From assembly GCA_947474365.1 (NCBI GenBank), contig CANJIU010000046.1, positions 1 through 64,000 of the forward strand: a stretch of 64,000 nucleotides of DNA, read 5' to 3'. Numbering within the stretch: position 1 is the first letter of the stretch; each line of letters starts with the position of its first letter. Made by a program: the position numbers and the translations under genes. Positions 1 through 9,755 of this stretch are shown one piece after another. The notes under the pieces were generated by a model that saw nothing but the letters and a program-made list of their open reading frames with translations, ran no database searches and had not been told where the DNA came from. Source of the stretch: Opitutia bacterium (GTDB lineage Bacteria > Verrucomicrobiota > Verrucomicrobiia > Opitutales > Opitutaceae).

Positions 1-451
1 AACCGGCATTGGTGAATGTCGGCGCGTAGATCGAACTGCTCCCGCCGGTGTGGGTGAGCGTACCCTGATTAGTGATCGCGGTGCCGGCGCTGCCGCTGGA
101 GTAGATGCTGAGGTCGCCGGTGACCGAGGTCGTGGGGCCGAGTGTGAGGGCGTTGTTCGTGCCGTTGACGTAGAGGTAGCCGCCGGAGCCTAGCGTAATG
201 GTCTTTCCTGTCAGTGTCCCCGTTTGCTGCCAGTAGATCCCGGCGTTCGATCCGATTGTCGCGTTGGTTCCGGAAAACGTCGTACCACCGTTGAAGGTCG
301 CACTCGTGCTCGGCGACACGGTGATGTTTCCCGTGATGGTGGCGGCGTTGTACGTTCCGGAAACGATTGTCTGGCTGCGGAGCGTTGGCCCAAAAAGCAC
401 GGCGCAGAGCAACCAAGGTAACCGTGGAAAATAGGTGGATTGAACGTTCAT
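1..451 (-). CDS. Secreted autotransporter-type beta-strand repeat protein, N-terminal part (cut by window edge)
   Basis: The minus-strand frame starting at ATG 451 stays open to base 1, so only the first 150 residues are present. It begins MNVQSTYFPRLPWLLCAVLF, a signal peptide followed by a likely cleavage near LRSQ. The rest is Gly/Thr/Ser/Asn-rich with short alternating strands (SGTYNAATITGNITVSP, TLTGKTITLGSGGYLYVNG, GTAITNQGTLTHTGG). This is the pattern of autotransporter-associated beta-strand (PATR-type) repeat proteins, which are large, exported and common in Verrucomicrobia. The C-terminus, where an autotransporter barrel or PEP-CTERM anchor would sit, lies outside the window. There is no clear Shine-Dalgarno before the ATG. 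Function is unknown; a surface adhesin or matrix role is only inferred from the family. Confidence 0.72.
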   Translation of the reverse strand, partial: MNVQSTYFPRLPWLLCAVLFGPTLRSQTIVSGTYNAATITGNITVSPSTSATFNGGTTFSGTNATIGSNAGIYWQQTGTLTGKTITLGSGGYLYVNGTNNALTLGPTTSVTGDLSIYSSGSAGTAITNQGTLTHTGGSSSIYAPTFTNAG

Positions 452-532
452 GCCGCAAAAGAAACGACGTTCTTATTGTTATTCTTTTGCGTTCCGCATT
501 CGAGCCTAAACTCCTTCACGTTCAGGCCGCGC

Positions 533-1171
533 TCAAAGTCGCGGTGGCGGCGCGAGATGTCCCTGATCGACGGACGCCTGAATCATGCGCTCGACGTTGC
601 GCCAGAGTTCGGTGCTGCCCTCGGCAATCTTGGAATTGCGCGCGACGACACGGTCCTGGGTCACGCCGTGGCGCTTCCATCCGCCGCCGCCCGTGCGGCA
701 ATTGAGCAACACGGGTTGAAACCGATCGACCGCGAGGGCGAACTTCGCCTCGGGGGTTTTCTGTGCCTCAAATTCATCCCACAGCATGCGAAAATCCCGC
801 GTTTGATCCGGCGGCAGGAGTCCGAAGATGCGGTCGGCCGCGACGCATTCACGCGCGTGTTGGTCGGCCTGTCCCGCGGTGTCGTAGCCGTAGGTGTCGC
901 CGGCATCGATTTCAACCAGATCGTGGATGATGACCATTTTCAGGACGCGCAGGATGTCGAGGTGGGCGGCGTTGGCATGTTCGGCCAGCACTATGACACA
1001 AAGGCACAAGTGCCACGAGTGTTCGGCGTCGTTCTCCGCGCGGCGACTCTGCGTATTGTGGGTCTGCCGGAAGATTTCCTTCAGCTTGTCGCATTCGGCG
1101 ATGAATTCGATCTGGCGGGCCAGACGCTCGGCGGGGGAGTCGGAGGCGGCGGTGTCGGACGGAGGTACCAC
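533..1171 (-). CDS. HD-domain phosphohydrolase (YfbR/HDDC2-like)
   Basis: The product is a cytosolic HD-superfamily metal-dependent phosphohydrolase of about 212 residues. The first metal-binding His lies in NDAEHSWHLCL (about residue 51), the HD pair in IIHDLVEIDAGD (about 83-84), and the closing Asp in FALAVDRFQPVL. This spacing matches the HD_3 group that includes E. coli YfbR (a 5'-deoxynucleotidase) and HDDC2, so nucleotide monophosphate dephosphorylation is the best guess but the substrate is not proven. The frame is open up to ATG 1300 and 1282, but those starts would collide with the divergent peptidase gene. A GTG at 1171, just before the conserved SPAERLARQIEF region, gives the usual family length, so I chose it. 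Start uncertain. Confidence 0.8.
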   Translation of the reverse strand: MVPPSDTAASDSPAERLARQIEFIAECDKLKEIFRQTHNTQSRRAENDAEHSWHLCLCVIVLAEHANAAHLDILRVLKMVIIHDLVEIDAGDTYGYDTAGQADQHARECVAADRIFGLLPPDQTRDFRMLWDEFEAQKTPEAKFALAVDRFQPVLLNCRTGGGGWKRHGVTQDRVVARNSKIAEGSTELWRNVERMIQASVDQGHLAPPPRL

Positions 1172-1284
1172 CCCTCCACGAAAGACAGGAATGGGACGCG
1201 GGCAATCGCAGACATGCGCAACGGTCCCGGTCCGGTTCACGTTTTCAGCGGCGTCTGGCGGTGGGCATCGGGTTCTTGCCATCG

Positions 1285-3474
1285 ATGTTCTGTGGGACAC
1301 TTTTCGTCATTGTGCGTCACCTCCTCTCACTCGTGCTCTCCACCGCCGTCAGCGCCGCCCCGTCCACGCCCGCCTTTTCCTCCCGCTACCCTGCCGCGCC
1401 GCGCGGGGATCACGTGGATGTCTACCACGGAACGAAGATCGCCGACCCCTATCGCTGGCTTGAGGATCTCGATTCGCCTCAAACGACCGCATGGGTCACG
1501 GCACAGAATCGCCTCACGTTTGGGTTTCTCGAAACGCTGCCGCAGCGGGCGACATTTCGCGAGCGGCTGACGACGCTCTGGAACTACCCGCGGACCGGCC
1601 TGCCGTTCAAGGAAGGCGGACGTTATTTCTTTTCAAAAAACAGCGGCCTGCAGAATCAGGCGGTGTTTTTCGTGCAGGAGAACCTCGGCGGCGAGCCGCG
1701 TGTGCTGATCGATCCCAACGGTTTGTCCCAGGACGGGACGGTGGCGCTCACCGCGACGCATGCGTCGCCCGACGGCAAACTCGTGGCCTATGGCACCGCT
1801 GCGGCGGGTTCGGACTGGAACGAATACCGGATCCGCTCCGTGGATTCCGGACGAGATTTGGGCGACGTGATCAAGTGGGTGAAGTTTTCGGGGTTTGGTT
1901 GGACGAAGGACAGCCGCGGTTTTTTCTACTCGCGCTACGCCACCCCGGAGATTGAGGCCGGTACCGGACGGACCTTTGGCAAGCTCGAGAACCAGCGGTT
2001 GTATTATCACCGGCTCGGAACCTCGCAAGACGAGGACCGCCTAATCCACGGGATTCCGAGCGAGCCCAAGTGGATGATCCGGGGCCGTACGACCGAAGAC
2101 GGCCGGTTTCTGGCCATCACGACCTCCCGCAGTTCCGCCACGGAAAACCTGCTTAGTTATGTTGACCTCGAGGAGCCGGCCGCACCTCGGATTGGGGCGC
2201 TGGTTCGACCCCTGGTGGCAGAGTGGGGGGCGACCTATGATGTCATTGGAAACGACGGTCCCGTGCTCTTTGTGCTGACCAGCGACGGTGCGCCGCGTCG
2301 CCGGCTGGTCGCAATCGACATCCGCGCGCCGGAGCGGGCGAATTGGAAGACGCTGGTTCCCGAAGGCGACGACGTCATCGATTCCATCGAGATCATCGGC
2401 GGACGCTTTGTCGTGAATACGATGCACGATGCCAGCAGTCGTCTCGCCGTGTTTGCCAAGGATGGGACGCCGCGCGGGGCGATCGCATTGCCGGGAATTG
2501 GGACAGTCGGTTCGGTGAGCGGACGCGAGGACGAGAACGAATTTTTCTATAGCTTCACATCGTTTGCCATGCCGACGACGAGTTTTCGCCACGACGTCGC
2601 GACGAACCGAGGCGGGGTGTTTGTCGCGCCGCCTGTTGCGTTCAAACCCAGTGACTACGAGACAAAGCAGGTTTTCTTCCACTCGAAAGACGGCACCCGC
2701 GTGCCGATGTTTATCACCCACCGGAAGGGGCTGAAGCTCGATGGCAAGACGCCAACGCTGCTCTATGCGTATGGTGGCTTCAATCACTCGATGACGCCGG
2801 CGTTTTCCGTCGCGAATCTCGTGTGGATGGAAGCGGGGGGAATCTACGCGCTGCCCAACCTTCGTGGTGGCGGGGAGTACGGGCGGGCATGGCACGAGGC
2901 GGGAACAAAGGAACGAAAGCAGAATGTGTTCGACGATTTCATCGCGGCGGCGGAGTGGCTTTTCACGAATGGCTACACGTCGCCGGAGAAACTGGTCCTA
3001 AGCGGCGGGTCGAACGGCGGGTTGCTCGTCGGCGCTGTCGTGAACCAGCGCCCCGATCTTTGCCGGGTGGCGTGGCCGGCGGTGGGCGTGATGGACATGC
3101 TGCGTTTTCACAAATTCACCATCGGCTATGCGTGGACGAGTGACTACGGTTCGAGCGACGACGCGACGGGTTTCAAATACCTTTCGGCATACTCGCCGGT
3201 GCACACCGTGAAGACCGGGGCGAAATATCCCGCGGTCCTCGTGACCACGGGGGACCACGATGACCGGGTGCATCCCGCGCATTCCTTCAAGTATGCCGCG
3301 ACGCTGCAGGCGTCGGTGGCGAATGATCTGCCGGGTCGCCCTGCGTTGATCCGCATCGAAACCAATGCCGGTCACGGCGCGGGTAAACCCACGTCGAAAC
3401 TGATCGAGGAGTCGGCTGACAAGCTGGCGTTTGCAGCGCACTTCCTGGGAATGGCGGGGCCGGCGAAGCCCTGA
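1285..3474 (+). CDS. Prolyl oligopeptidase family serine peptidase (S9A), exported
   Basis: This is a two-domain S9A peptidase of about 729 residues that would cleave short proline-containing peptides. It opens with a hydrophobic leader ending STAVSAA, so it is probably periplasmic. The family signature DPYRWLEDLDSP follows, then the seven-blade propeller, then the hydrolase domain. The catalytic Ser is in SGGSNGG (Ser about 576), the Asp in GDHDDRV and the His in NAGHGAG (about 697). All three triad elements are present and the length is normal for the family. The start was set at ATG 1285, the Met that gives the cleanest signal peptide; ATG 1261 and GTG 1312 are alternatives. It is transcribed away from the HD gene and converges on the efflux genes. 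Confidence 0.93.
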   Translation: MFCGTLFVIVRHLLSLVLSTAVSAAPSTPAFSSRYPAAPRGDHVDVYHGTKIADPYRWLEDLDSPQTTAWVTAQNRLTFGFLETLPQRATFRERLTTLWNYPRTGLPFKEGGRYFFSKNSGLQNQAVFFVQENLGGEPRVLIDPNGLSQDGTVALTATHASPDGKLVAYGTAAAGSDWNEYRIRSVDSGRDLGDVIKWVKFSGFGWTKDSRGFFYSRYATPEIEAGTGRTFGKLENQRLYYHRLGTSQDEDRLIHGIPSEPKWMIRGRTTEDGRFLAITTSRSSATENLLSYVDLEEPAAPRIGALVRPLVAEWGATYDVIGNDGPVLFVLTSDGAPRRRLVAIDIRAPERANWKTLVPEGDDVIDSIEIIGGRFVVNTMHDASSRLAVFAKDGTPRGAIALPGIGTVGSVSGREDENEFFYSFTSFAMPTTSFRHDVATNRGGVFVAPPVAFKPSDYETKQVFFHSKDGTRVPMFITHRKGLKLDGKTPTLLYAYGGFNHSMTPAFSVANLVWMEAGGIYALPNLRGGGEYGRAWHEAGTKERKQNVFDDFIAAAEWLFTNGYTSPEKLVLSGGSNGGLLVGAVVNQRPDLCRVAWPAVGVMDMLRFHKFTIGYAWTSDYGSSDDATGFKYLSAYSPVHTVKTGAKYPAVLVTTGDHDDRVHPAHSFKYAATLQASVANDLPGRPALIRIETNAGHGAGKPTSKLIEESADKLAFAAHFLGMAGPAKP

Positions 3475-3490
3475 TTCCGGAAATTCAACG

Positions 3491-3502
3491 GGGCGCGCGC
3501 CC
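3491..3502. terminator. GC palindrome between convergent genes
   Basis: A perfect 12-bp palindrome GGGCGCGCGCCC sits in the 46-bp gap between the convergent peptidase and RND genes. It could act as a two-way terminator hairpin, but it has no loop and no T-run, so this is only a suggestion. Confidence 0.25.
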
Positions 3503-3520
3503 GGCTACCCCGGCATCCCT

Positions 3521-6500
3521 TCACTTCGCCATTCCCGCCGCGGTGGCCCCGCCCTCGCGTTCGAGATCTTCGACCGACTTGGGCGTGAGGTAGCGCGTGA
3601 ACCGCTCCATGTAGAGGTAGAAGACCGGCGTGATGTAAAGTGTCAGCAACTGCGATACCATCAGGCCGCCGACCACGGCGAGACCGAGGGTGCGGCGCGA
3701 GTCGGCACCGGCGCCCCAGCCGAGCGCGATGGGCAGCGTGCCGGCGAGCGCCGCGAGCGTGGTCATCATGATGGGGCGGAACCGCACGATGCAGGCCTCA
3801 TAGATGGCATCGTAGGCCGGTTTGTGACGCGTGCGCCGCGCATCGAGGGCGAAATCGATCATCATGATGGCGTTCTTCTTCACGATGCCGATGAGCATGA
3901 TCAGGCCGACGTAACCGTAGATGTTGAGCTCCTGCCCGAAGATGAGCAGCGTCACGAGCGCGCCGAAGGTGGCGGCTGGGAGGCCGGAGAGGATGGTGAG
4001 CGGATGGACGAAGTCCTCGTAGAGCATGCCGAGCACGAGATAGATCACGAGCACGGCGATGAGCAGCATCCAGCCGAGGCCGTTGAGAGAACTTGCGAAT
4101 GCCGCCGCGGTGCCTTGGAACGATCCGCTGACGGTCGCCGGCAGTTCTTCCCGGGCGATGCGTTCGATTTCCGTGGTGGCGGTACTAAGGGCGACGCCGG
4201 GCCCGAGATTGAACGTGATCGTGACTGACGGCACCTGACCGAGGTGGGTGACGGTGAGAGGGCCGACCGACGGACGGATTTTCGACACGGCCTCAAGCGG
4301 GATTAATTTTCCTTCCTTGTTGCGCAGATAGAGCAGGGAGAGGGAGGCGGGGTCGCGTTTGTATTTTTCCTCAAGTTCAAGAATGACGGAGTACTGGTTG
4401 GTCGGGGTATAAATCGTCGAGACTTGGCGGGCGCCGAACGCGCTGTAAAGGGTCTCTTCGACCTGCTGCACATTGAGTCCGAGCGACGAAGCCTTGTCGC
4501 GGTCGATGTCGATGATCAGCTGCGGATTGATGATCTGCAGGTCGGAATTCACGTCCAGCAATCCCTCGATTTCCTTCACGCGCTCGAGCAGGATGGGGGT
4601 CACCCGATAGAGTTCCTGCAGGTCGGTGCCGGAGAGTGTGTATTGATAGGTGGAGGCGGACGAGCGGCTGCCGAGGCTGATCGCGGGCGGAATCGAGGGA
4701 AAGGCGCGCACGCCGGGGACCTTCGAAAGATCGGACCGCATTTGGGCCACGATCTGCGCGCCGGGCGGCCGCAGTTTCCGATCAATGAGGCCGGCGTAAA
4801 TGCGGCCGGTGTTGCTGCCGCCGCTGCCGCTGCGCCCGTACGAGCCGATCGACGACGAGTAATTCTCGACGTACGGATTGGCGGCGACGATGGCCGAGAG
4901 CTGGCGCTGATAGCCCACCATCGCCTCGAACGAAACGTCCTGCGCGGCCTCGGTGTTGATGTAGATTCGCCCCGTGTCCTCGGTCGGGATGAAGCCCTTT
5001 GGCACCAGCACGAGCAGCCAGAGGGTGAGGCCGATGGTCGACGCGGCGATGAGCATCGTGACCGCGCGGAACTTCAGCGAAATCTTCAGCGTGCGTTCGT
5101 AGAGCCCCAGGCCGGCGTCAAAAATCCGCTCCATCATGTCGTAGAACGCCCCGTGCTGCTCGCCCTTCCTCACCGGCTTGAGGAAGCGGCTGCAGAGCAT
5201 GGGGGTGAGGGTGAGGGAGACGAAACCGGACACCAGGATCGCCGCGCTGATCGTGACGGCAAACTCGTGCAGCAGGCGGCCGAAGGTCCCCTGCATGAAC
5301 AGCACGGGGATGAACACGGCCACCAGCGAAATCGTCATCGAGATGATGGTGAATCCGATTTCGCGGGAGCCCTTCAGGGCGGCGGCCATCGGAGTTTCGC
5401 CCAGCTCGATGTGGCGGACGATGTTTTCGAGCATGACGATGGCGTCATCGACGACGAAACCGACCGAGAGCGTGAGCGCCAGCAGCGAAAGGTTGTCGAT
5501 GCTGAAGTTGAAGAAATACATCACGCCGAAGGTGCCGACGATCGCGATCGGCATGGCGATACTCGGGATGATCGTGGCCCAGAGTGTTCGCAGGAACAGG
5601 AAGATCACGAGCACCACGAGGCAGATGGCGAGGATGAGGGTGAACTTCACGTCGTGCACGGACTCGCGGATCGTCATCGAGCGGTCGCTGTAGATATCGA
5701 GGCTGATCGCGGCGGGCAGCTGGCTGCGGAACGACGGCAGCAGCGCCTTGATCCCGTCGACCACTTTGATGGTGTTGGTGCCGGGCTGGCGCTGGACAAA
5801 GAGGATGATCGAGCGGGTCTCGGTGTCGATCGCCGGACCGGAGCCGTATTCGAGGCGCGTCTTGGAGCGGTTGAGAAACCAGCTGGCGGATTTGTCGTTT
5901 TCCACGCTGTCGACCACGGAGGCGACGTCGCCGAGCCGCACGGCATTGCCGTTGCGGTAGCTCACGATGATTTTGCGGAAGCCGTCGGCGTTCTTGAGCT
6001 GGCCAGTCGCGATGAGCGTCACGGCCTTGTTCGCCCCGTCGATCGTGCCGGAGGGCAGATTCACGTTGTTGCTGTTGAGGGCGGCACGGGCCTCGTCGAT
6101 GCCGATACTGCGGGCGGCAAGCGCGCGGGGGTCGAGGCGGACGCGTACGGCGTATTTTTGCGAGCCCATCACCTGCACCTGGGCGACACCGTCGACGGTG
6201 GAGATGCGCTGTGCCAGCAAGGTTTCGGCGTATTCGTTTACCTCGGACTGCGGAAGCGTCGACGAGGTCAGCGCGAGCAACATGACTGGCGAATCGGCGG
6301 GATTGGATTTTCGAAACGATGGCGGGACCGGCATGTCCTGCGGCAGCCGGCGCTGCACGGCGGAGATCGCGGACTGGACGTCCTGCGCGGCGCCGTCGAT
6401 GTCACGCTCGAGGCTGAACTGGAGAGTGATGGAGGTGCCGCCCAGCGAGCTGGTCGAGGTCATCGACTCGACCCCGGCGATGGTTGAAAACTGTTGTTCG

Positions 6501-6700
6501 AGCGGGGTGGCGACGGAGGCGGCCATCGTCTCAGGGCTCGCCCCGGGCAGGCTGGCTGAGACCGAGATCGTCGGCTGATCGATGTTGGGCAGGTCGCTCA
6601 CCGGCAACCGTTCGTACGCCATCACGCCGAAAATCGTAATGGCCGCGGTGACGAGGGTCGTCATCACCGGGCGCCGGATGAAGAGTTCGGGAATGTTCAT
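3521..6700 (-). CDS. RND multidrug efflux permease (AcrB/MexB, HAE-1 type)
   Basis: This is an inner-membrane proton-driven drug exporter of 1059 residues, the normal size. The N-terminus MNIPELFIRRPVMTTLVTAA forms TM1. The first porter domain then follows (LPNIDQPTISVSASLPGASPE). The TM4 proton-relay Asp pair is in GFVVDDAIVMLENI, and the TM10 Lys is in GLIMLIGIVKKNAIMMIDFA. A second porter half begins around KGFIPTEDTGRI. The start codon overlaps the stop of the adaptor gene by 4 bp (ATGA), so the two are translationally coupled. No outer-membrane channel gene follows; a TolC-like partner must be encoded elsewhere. Substrates cannot be told from the sequence. Confidence 0.95.
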   Translation of the reverse strand: MNIPELFIRRPVMTTLVTAAITIFGVMAYERLPVSDLPNIDQPTISVSASLPGASPETMAASVATPLEQQFSTIAGVESMTSTSSLGGTSITLQFSLERDIDGAAQDVQSAISAVQRRLPQDMPVPPSFRKSNPADSPVMLLALTSSTLPQSEVNEYAETLLAQRISTVDGVAQVQVMGSQKYAVRVRLDPRALAARSIGIDEARAALNSNNVNLPSGTIDGANKAVTLIATGQLKNADGFRKIIVSYRNGNAVRLGDVASVVDSVENDKSASWFLNRSKTRLEYGSGPAIDTETRSIILFVQRQPGTNTIKVVDGIKALLPSFRSQLPAAISLDIYSDRSMTIRESVHDVKFTLILAICLVVLVIFLFLRTLWATIIPSIAMPIAIVGTFGVMYFFNFSIDNLSLLALTLSVGFVVDDAIVMLENIVRHIELGETPMAAALKGSREIGFTIISMTISLVAVFIPVLFMQGTFGRLLHEFAVTISAAILVSGFVSLTLTPMLCSRFLKPVRKGEQHGAFYDMMERIFDAGLGLYERTLKISLKFRAVTMLIAASTIGLTLWLLVLVPKGFIPTEDTGRIYINTEAAQDVSFEAMVGYQRQLSAIVAANPYVENYSSSIGSYGRSGSGGSNTGRIYAGLIDRKLRPPGAQIVAQMRSDLSKVPGVRAFPSIPPAISLGSRSSASTYQYTLSGTDLQELYRVTPILLERVKEIEGLLDVNSDLQIINPQLIIDIDRDKASSLGLNVQQVEETLYSAFGARQVSTIYTPTNQYSVILELEEKYKRDPASLSLLYLRNKEGKLIPLEAVSKIRPSVGPLTVTHLGQVPSVTITFNLGPGVALSTATTEIERIAREELPATVSGSFQGTAAAFASSLNGLGWMLLIAVLVIYLVLGMLYEDFVHPLTILSGLPAATFGALVTLLIFGQELNIYGYVGLIMLIGIVKKNAIMMIDFALDARRTRHKPAYDAIYEACIVRFRPIMMTTLAALAGTLPIALGWGAGADSRRTLGLAVVGGLMVSQLLTLYITPVFYLYMERFTRYLTPKSVEDLEREGGATAAGMAK

Positions 6701-7947
6701 GCGGCCGGCTTCTCCTTCTTCTTGCCCTTCTCGCCCTCGCTCCCGCCGCCTTTGCCGCCTTTTTCACCCTTGCCGCTCTTGCCGCCACCGGCGCCCGGGC
6801 CGGCATTCTTGATGTCGACGGGCTTGTTTGGGATGACGCGGAACTGGCCGTCCACGATGACGGTTTCGCCTTCCGTGAGTCCGCTGGAGATCACGGCGTC
6901 ATTTTCGTAGATGCGTGCAACCACGACCTGGCGCAACTCGGCGGTCTTGTCGGCTTTGATCACGAAGACGTGCTGTCCGTTCTGGGAAGTTTGGATTGCG
7001 GTGCTCGCAATCGTCAGCACCTCAGGCGAGTCAAGGGTGACGGTGATGGTGGCGAACTGCCCCGGCCACAGACGGTGACTTTCGTTGGGGAAGGTACCCT
7101 TGAGCTTCAGCGTGCCGGTCGAGGAGTCGACCATGTTGTCCATGAACGTCAGGGTGCCGATCTCCGGTTTCTCATCGATTCCCGGTGGAACCGCGCGAAC
7201 CTGGAGCGTGCCGGTCGCCTGGTAGCGTTTCAGGACGCCGAGATACTGTTGGGGCACGCCGAAGGTAACATAAATGGGGTTGAGCTGGTTGATCGTCAGC
7301 AGCGTGGCGGTTGCGTCATTGGCGTTGGAGCGGAGGAGGTCCCCTTCGTGCACGCTGAGGTTCCCGCTTCGGCCTGAGAGGGGCGCGCGGATGGAGCAGT
7401 ACTCGACCTGCAGCCGCGCGGTTGCGAGGCGGGATTCATCGGACAGCACCTCGGCCTCGAGTGCTTTGGCGGTGTCGGAGATTTTTTCGAACTGCTCCTT
7501 CGATACCATCTGGTCGGCAGTGAGCGAGCGATACCGGGCGACTTGGGCGCGGGCGGTTTCCAGCTGGACGCGGGCCTTTTGGAGGTCCGCTTCAGCGGAC
7601 AGAACGGCATTTTTGAACGGGCGCGCGTCGATTTCGAAAAGGAGATCGCCCTCCTTCACGTTCTGGCCTTCCTGAATCGCAATCTTCGTCAGGATGCCGG
7701 TGAGCTGGGAGCGGACGGCGGTGGTGCGGATGGGCTCGACCGCGCCGATGGCCTCAATGACGAGGGGGACGATCTTCTTTTTTGCCTGGCCGGCCATGAC
7801 CGGAGGGGGGCCCCCGCCACCTTTGCCTCCTTTGCCGCCACCGCCGGATCCCCCGGCGGGCTTTTCGCCGCATCCCGCAACGAAGAACGCTACAAGGAAA
7901 GCGGAGAGCAGGAAGGAAGAGGGTCGTCGGGCGGGAAGCAACAACAT
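6697..7947 (-). CDS. RND efflux periplasmic adaptor lipoprotein (MFP)
   Basis: This is the membrane fusion protein linking the RND pump to an outer-membrane channel. The ATG at 7947 gives a lipoprotein leader with lipobox VAGC (FLVAFFVAGCGEKP), so the mature protein is acylated at that Cys; upstream in-frame starts would bury the leader. Next come the lipoyl/hairpin region (AVEPIRTTAVRSQLTGILTK, then a coiled coil around LQKARVQLETARAQVARYRS), the beta-barrel and the membrane-proximal domain. It is 416 residues long. Both ends carry unusual Gly/Lys-rich low-complexity tails: GGSGGGGKGGKGGGG after the lipid Cys, and a longer GKSGKGEKGGKGGG... tail to the C-terminus. It is first in a two-gene operon with the permease. 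Confidence 0.93.
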   Translation of the reverse strand: MLLLPARRPSSFLLSAFLVAFFVAGCGEKPAGGSGGGGKGGKGGGGPPPVMAGQAKKKIVPLVIEAIGAVEPIRTTAVRSQLTGILTKIAIQEGQNVKEGDLLFEIDARPFKNAVLSAEADLQKARVQLETARAQVARYRSLTADQMVSKEQFEKISDTAKALEAEVLSDESRLATARLQVEYCSIRAPLSGRSGNLSVHEGDLLRSNANDATATLLTINQLNPIYVTFGVPQQYLGVLKRYQATGTLQVRAVPPGIDEKPEIGTLTFMDNMVDSSTGTLKLKGTFPNESHRLWPGQFATITVTLDSPEVLTIASTAIQTSQNGQHVFVIKADKTAELRQVVVARIYENDAVISSGLTEGETVIVDGQFRVIPNKPVDIKNAGPGAGGGKSGKGEKGGKGGGSEGEKGKKKEKPAA

Positions 7948-8159
7948 GGGGACGAAAAGGGGATTTATGGTGATAACGGAGCCTCGTCTCGCAACAGGCG
8001 CTCTTTCAGTTGGAGGAGGTCGGTCGCGATTGTCAAAGGTACGGAGCAAGACGTCGCATATTTTGAAAGAGACCGGGCTCCGTGCGCTTCCTGTTTTACG
8101 CAAAACTTGTCCTTGCTAGGCGGGGGTGCGGGGATTTCTCTTGGCACCATTTTTCTCCA

Positions 8160-9749
8160 ATGAAAGTCCTCGTTGCCGACAAGATCTCACCCAAGGGAGT
8201 CGCCTTTCTGCGCCAGCAGCCGGGTATTGAAGTCATCGAGGCCTACGGCTCCTCGCCGGAAAAGGTGCTCGAGCTCGTCAAGGACGTGCACGCCATCGCG
8301 GTGCGCTCCGAGACGAAGATCACGGCGGAGGTCTTCAAGGCCGCGCCCCTCCTCAAGGTCGTCGGCCGCGCCGGGGTCGGCGTCGACAACGTCGATGTCG
8401 AGGCGGCGACGAACCACGGTGTCGTCGTCATGAACACTCCCGCCGGCAATACCATCGCCACCGCGGAGCTCACGTTCACGCACATCCTTTGCGGAGCCCG
8501 GCCCGTGCCGCAGGCCGCCGCCTCGATGAAGGCCGGCCAGTGGGACCGGAAGAGCTTCTCCGGCATCGAACTGTTCAAAAAGACCCTCGGGATTGTCGGG
8601 CTTGGCCGCATCGGCGGCGAAGTCGCGAAGCGCGCGCAGGCCTTCGGCATGCGGGTGCTCGCCTACGATCCGTATCTCGCCCCGAGCCGTGCCAAGGCCA
8701 TGCAGGTCGAGGGCGTCACGCTCGACGAACTCCTGCGGCAGTCGGACTACATCACGGTGCACATGCCGTTGACCGACGACACGCACTACATGATCGACGA
8801 GGCGGCGTTTGAGAAGTGCAAGAAGGGCCTGCGGATCTTCAATTGCGCGCGGGGCGGTATCATCAAGGAGAGCGCACTCATCGCCGCGTTGAAGAGCGGC
8901 AAGGTCGCCGCCGCCGGCCTCGATGTGTTCGAGGACGAGCCGCTCGCGAAGGACAGCGAGTTTCGCAGCCTCCCCAACGTCGTGCTCACGCCGCATCTCG
9001 GAGCCTCGACCGCCGAAGCCCAGGAGTCCGTCGGCATCGAAATCGCGGAGCAAATCGCCGACGTCCTCAACGGCGGGGTGATCCGCAACGCGGTCAACGT
9101 TCCTTCGATCGACGCCGCCGCCCTCAAGATTCTCGGGCCCTACCTGGACCTCGGCACCAAGCTCGGCACGCTCGTCCAACAGATCGCGCCGCCGCAAATC
9201 GCGCAGCTGCGCATCACCTATTTCGGCAAGCTCGTCGACCTCGATGTCAACGCCGTCACCCGCTCGATCGAGCGTGGCTATCTCCGTCGCATCAGCGGCG
9301 AAGCGGTCAACTTCGTGAATGCGCCGGTGATAATCGAGCGTCTCGGCATCCGGGCCGAGGTCGTGAAGTCGACGGACGATTCCGGCTACAGCGAATTGAT
9401 TTCGGTCGAGGCGGTCGCCCCCGACGGCAAGGTGTTCTCCGCCGCCGGCACGCTGATCGGCAAGGGCAACCAGCCCCGCATCGTCAATATCAACGGCCGT
9501 GAGGTCGAAGTCGCCGCCGACGGCAAATTGCTGGTCCTCGAGAACGTCGACCAGCCTGGCATGGTCGGCACGATCGGCACGCTCCTCGGTCAGGACAAGG
9601 TCAACATCGCGGACATGTCGCTCTCGCGCCTCACTCCTGGCGGCACCGCCTACATGGTGGTGCGCGTCGACACCGAGCCGAGCGAGTCCGCCCGCACGCT
9701 CATCAAGGGCAACGCCGCGATCAAGATGGCGAAGTTCGTCCAGCTGTAA
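8160..9749 (+). CDS. serA: D-3-phosphoglycerate dehydrogenase (type 1, with ASB and ACT domains)
   Basis: This enzyme catalyses NAD-dependent oxidation of 3-phosphoglycerate, the first step of serine synthesis, in the cytosol. The protein is 529 residues, the long type 1 form. The NAD fold carries GLGRIG (147-152). The catalytic Arg is in NCARGG (231), the Glu in EDEP (260) and the His in TPHLGAST (279). An allosteric-substrate-binding domain follows, and an ACT domain occupies roughly 455-529 (ENVDQPGMVGTIGTLLG), suggesting serine feedback control. ATG 8160 directly precedes the conserved MKVLVADKISPKG. The gene is divergent from the efflux adaptor across about 210 bp and heads a same-strand run with plsY, hom, lysC and thrC. 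Confidence 0.97.
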   Translation: MKVLVADKISPKGVAFLRQQPGIEVIEAYGSSPEKVLELVKDVHAIAVRSETKITAEVFKAAPLLKVVGRAGVGVDNVDVEAATNHGVVVMNTPAGNTIATAELTFTHILCGARPVPQAAASMKAGQWDRKSFSGIELFKKTLGIVGLGRIGGEVAKRAQAFGMRVLAYDPYLAPSRAKAMQVEGVTLDELLRQSDYITVHMPLTDDTHYMIDEAAFEKCKKGLRIFNCARGGIIKESALIAALKSGKVAAAGLDVFEDEPLAKDSEFRSLPNVVLTPHLGASTAEAQESVGIEIAEQIADVLNGGVIRNAVNVPSIDAAALKILGPYLDLGTKLGTLVQQIAPPQIAQLRITYFGKLVDLDVNAVTRSIERGYLRRISGEAVNFVNAPVIIERLGIRAEVVKSTDDSGYSELISVEAVAPDGKVFSAAGTLIGKGNQPRIVNINGREVEVAADGKLLVLENVDQPGMVGTIGTLLGQDKVNIADMSLSRLTPGGTAYMVVRVDTEPSESARTLIKGNAAIKMAKFVQL

Positions 9750-9755
9750 CGGGAG

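Noticed and set aside
69-458. Minus-strand frame of 129 codons at the left edge
   Set aside because: It is out of frame with the beta-strand repeat protein starting at ATG 451, whose signal peptide and Ser/Thr/Gly repeats are convincing.
4424-6487. 687-codon plus-strand open frame opposite the RND permease
   Set aside because: It is antisense shadow with charged low-complexity translation; the permease is clearly the real gene.
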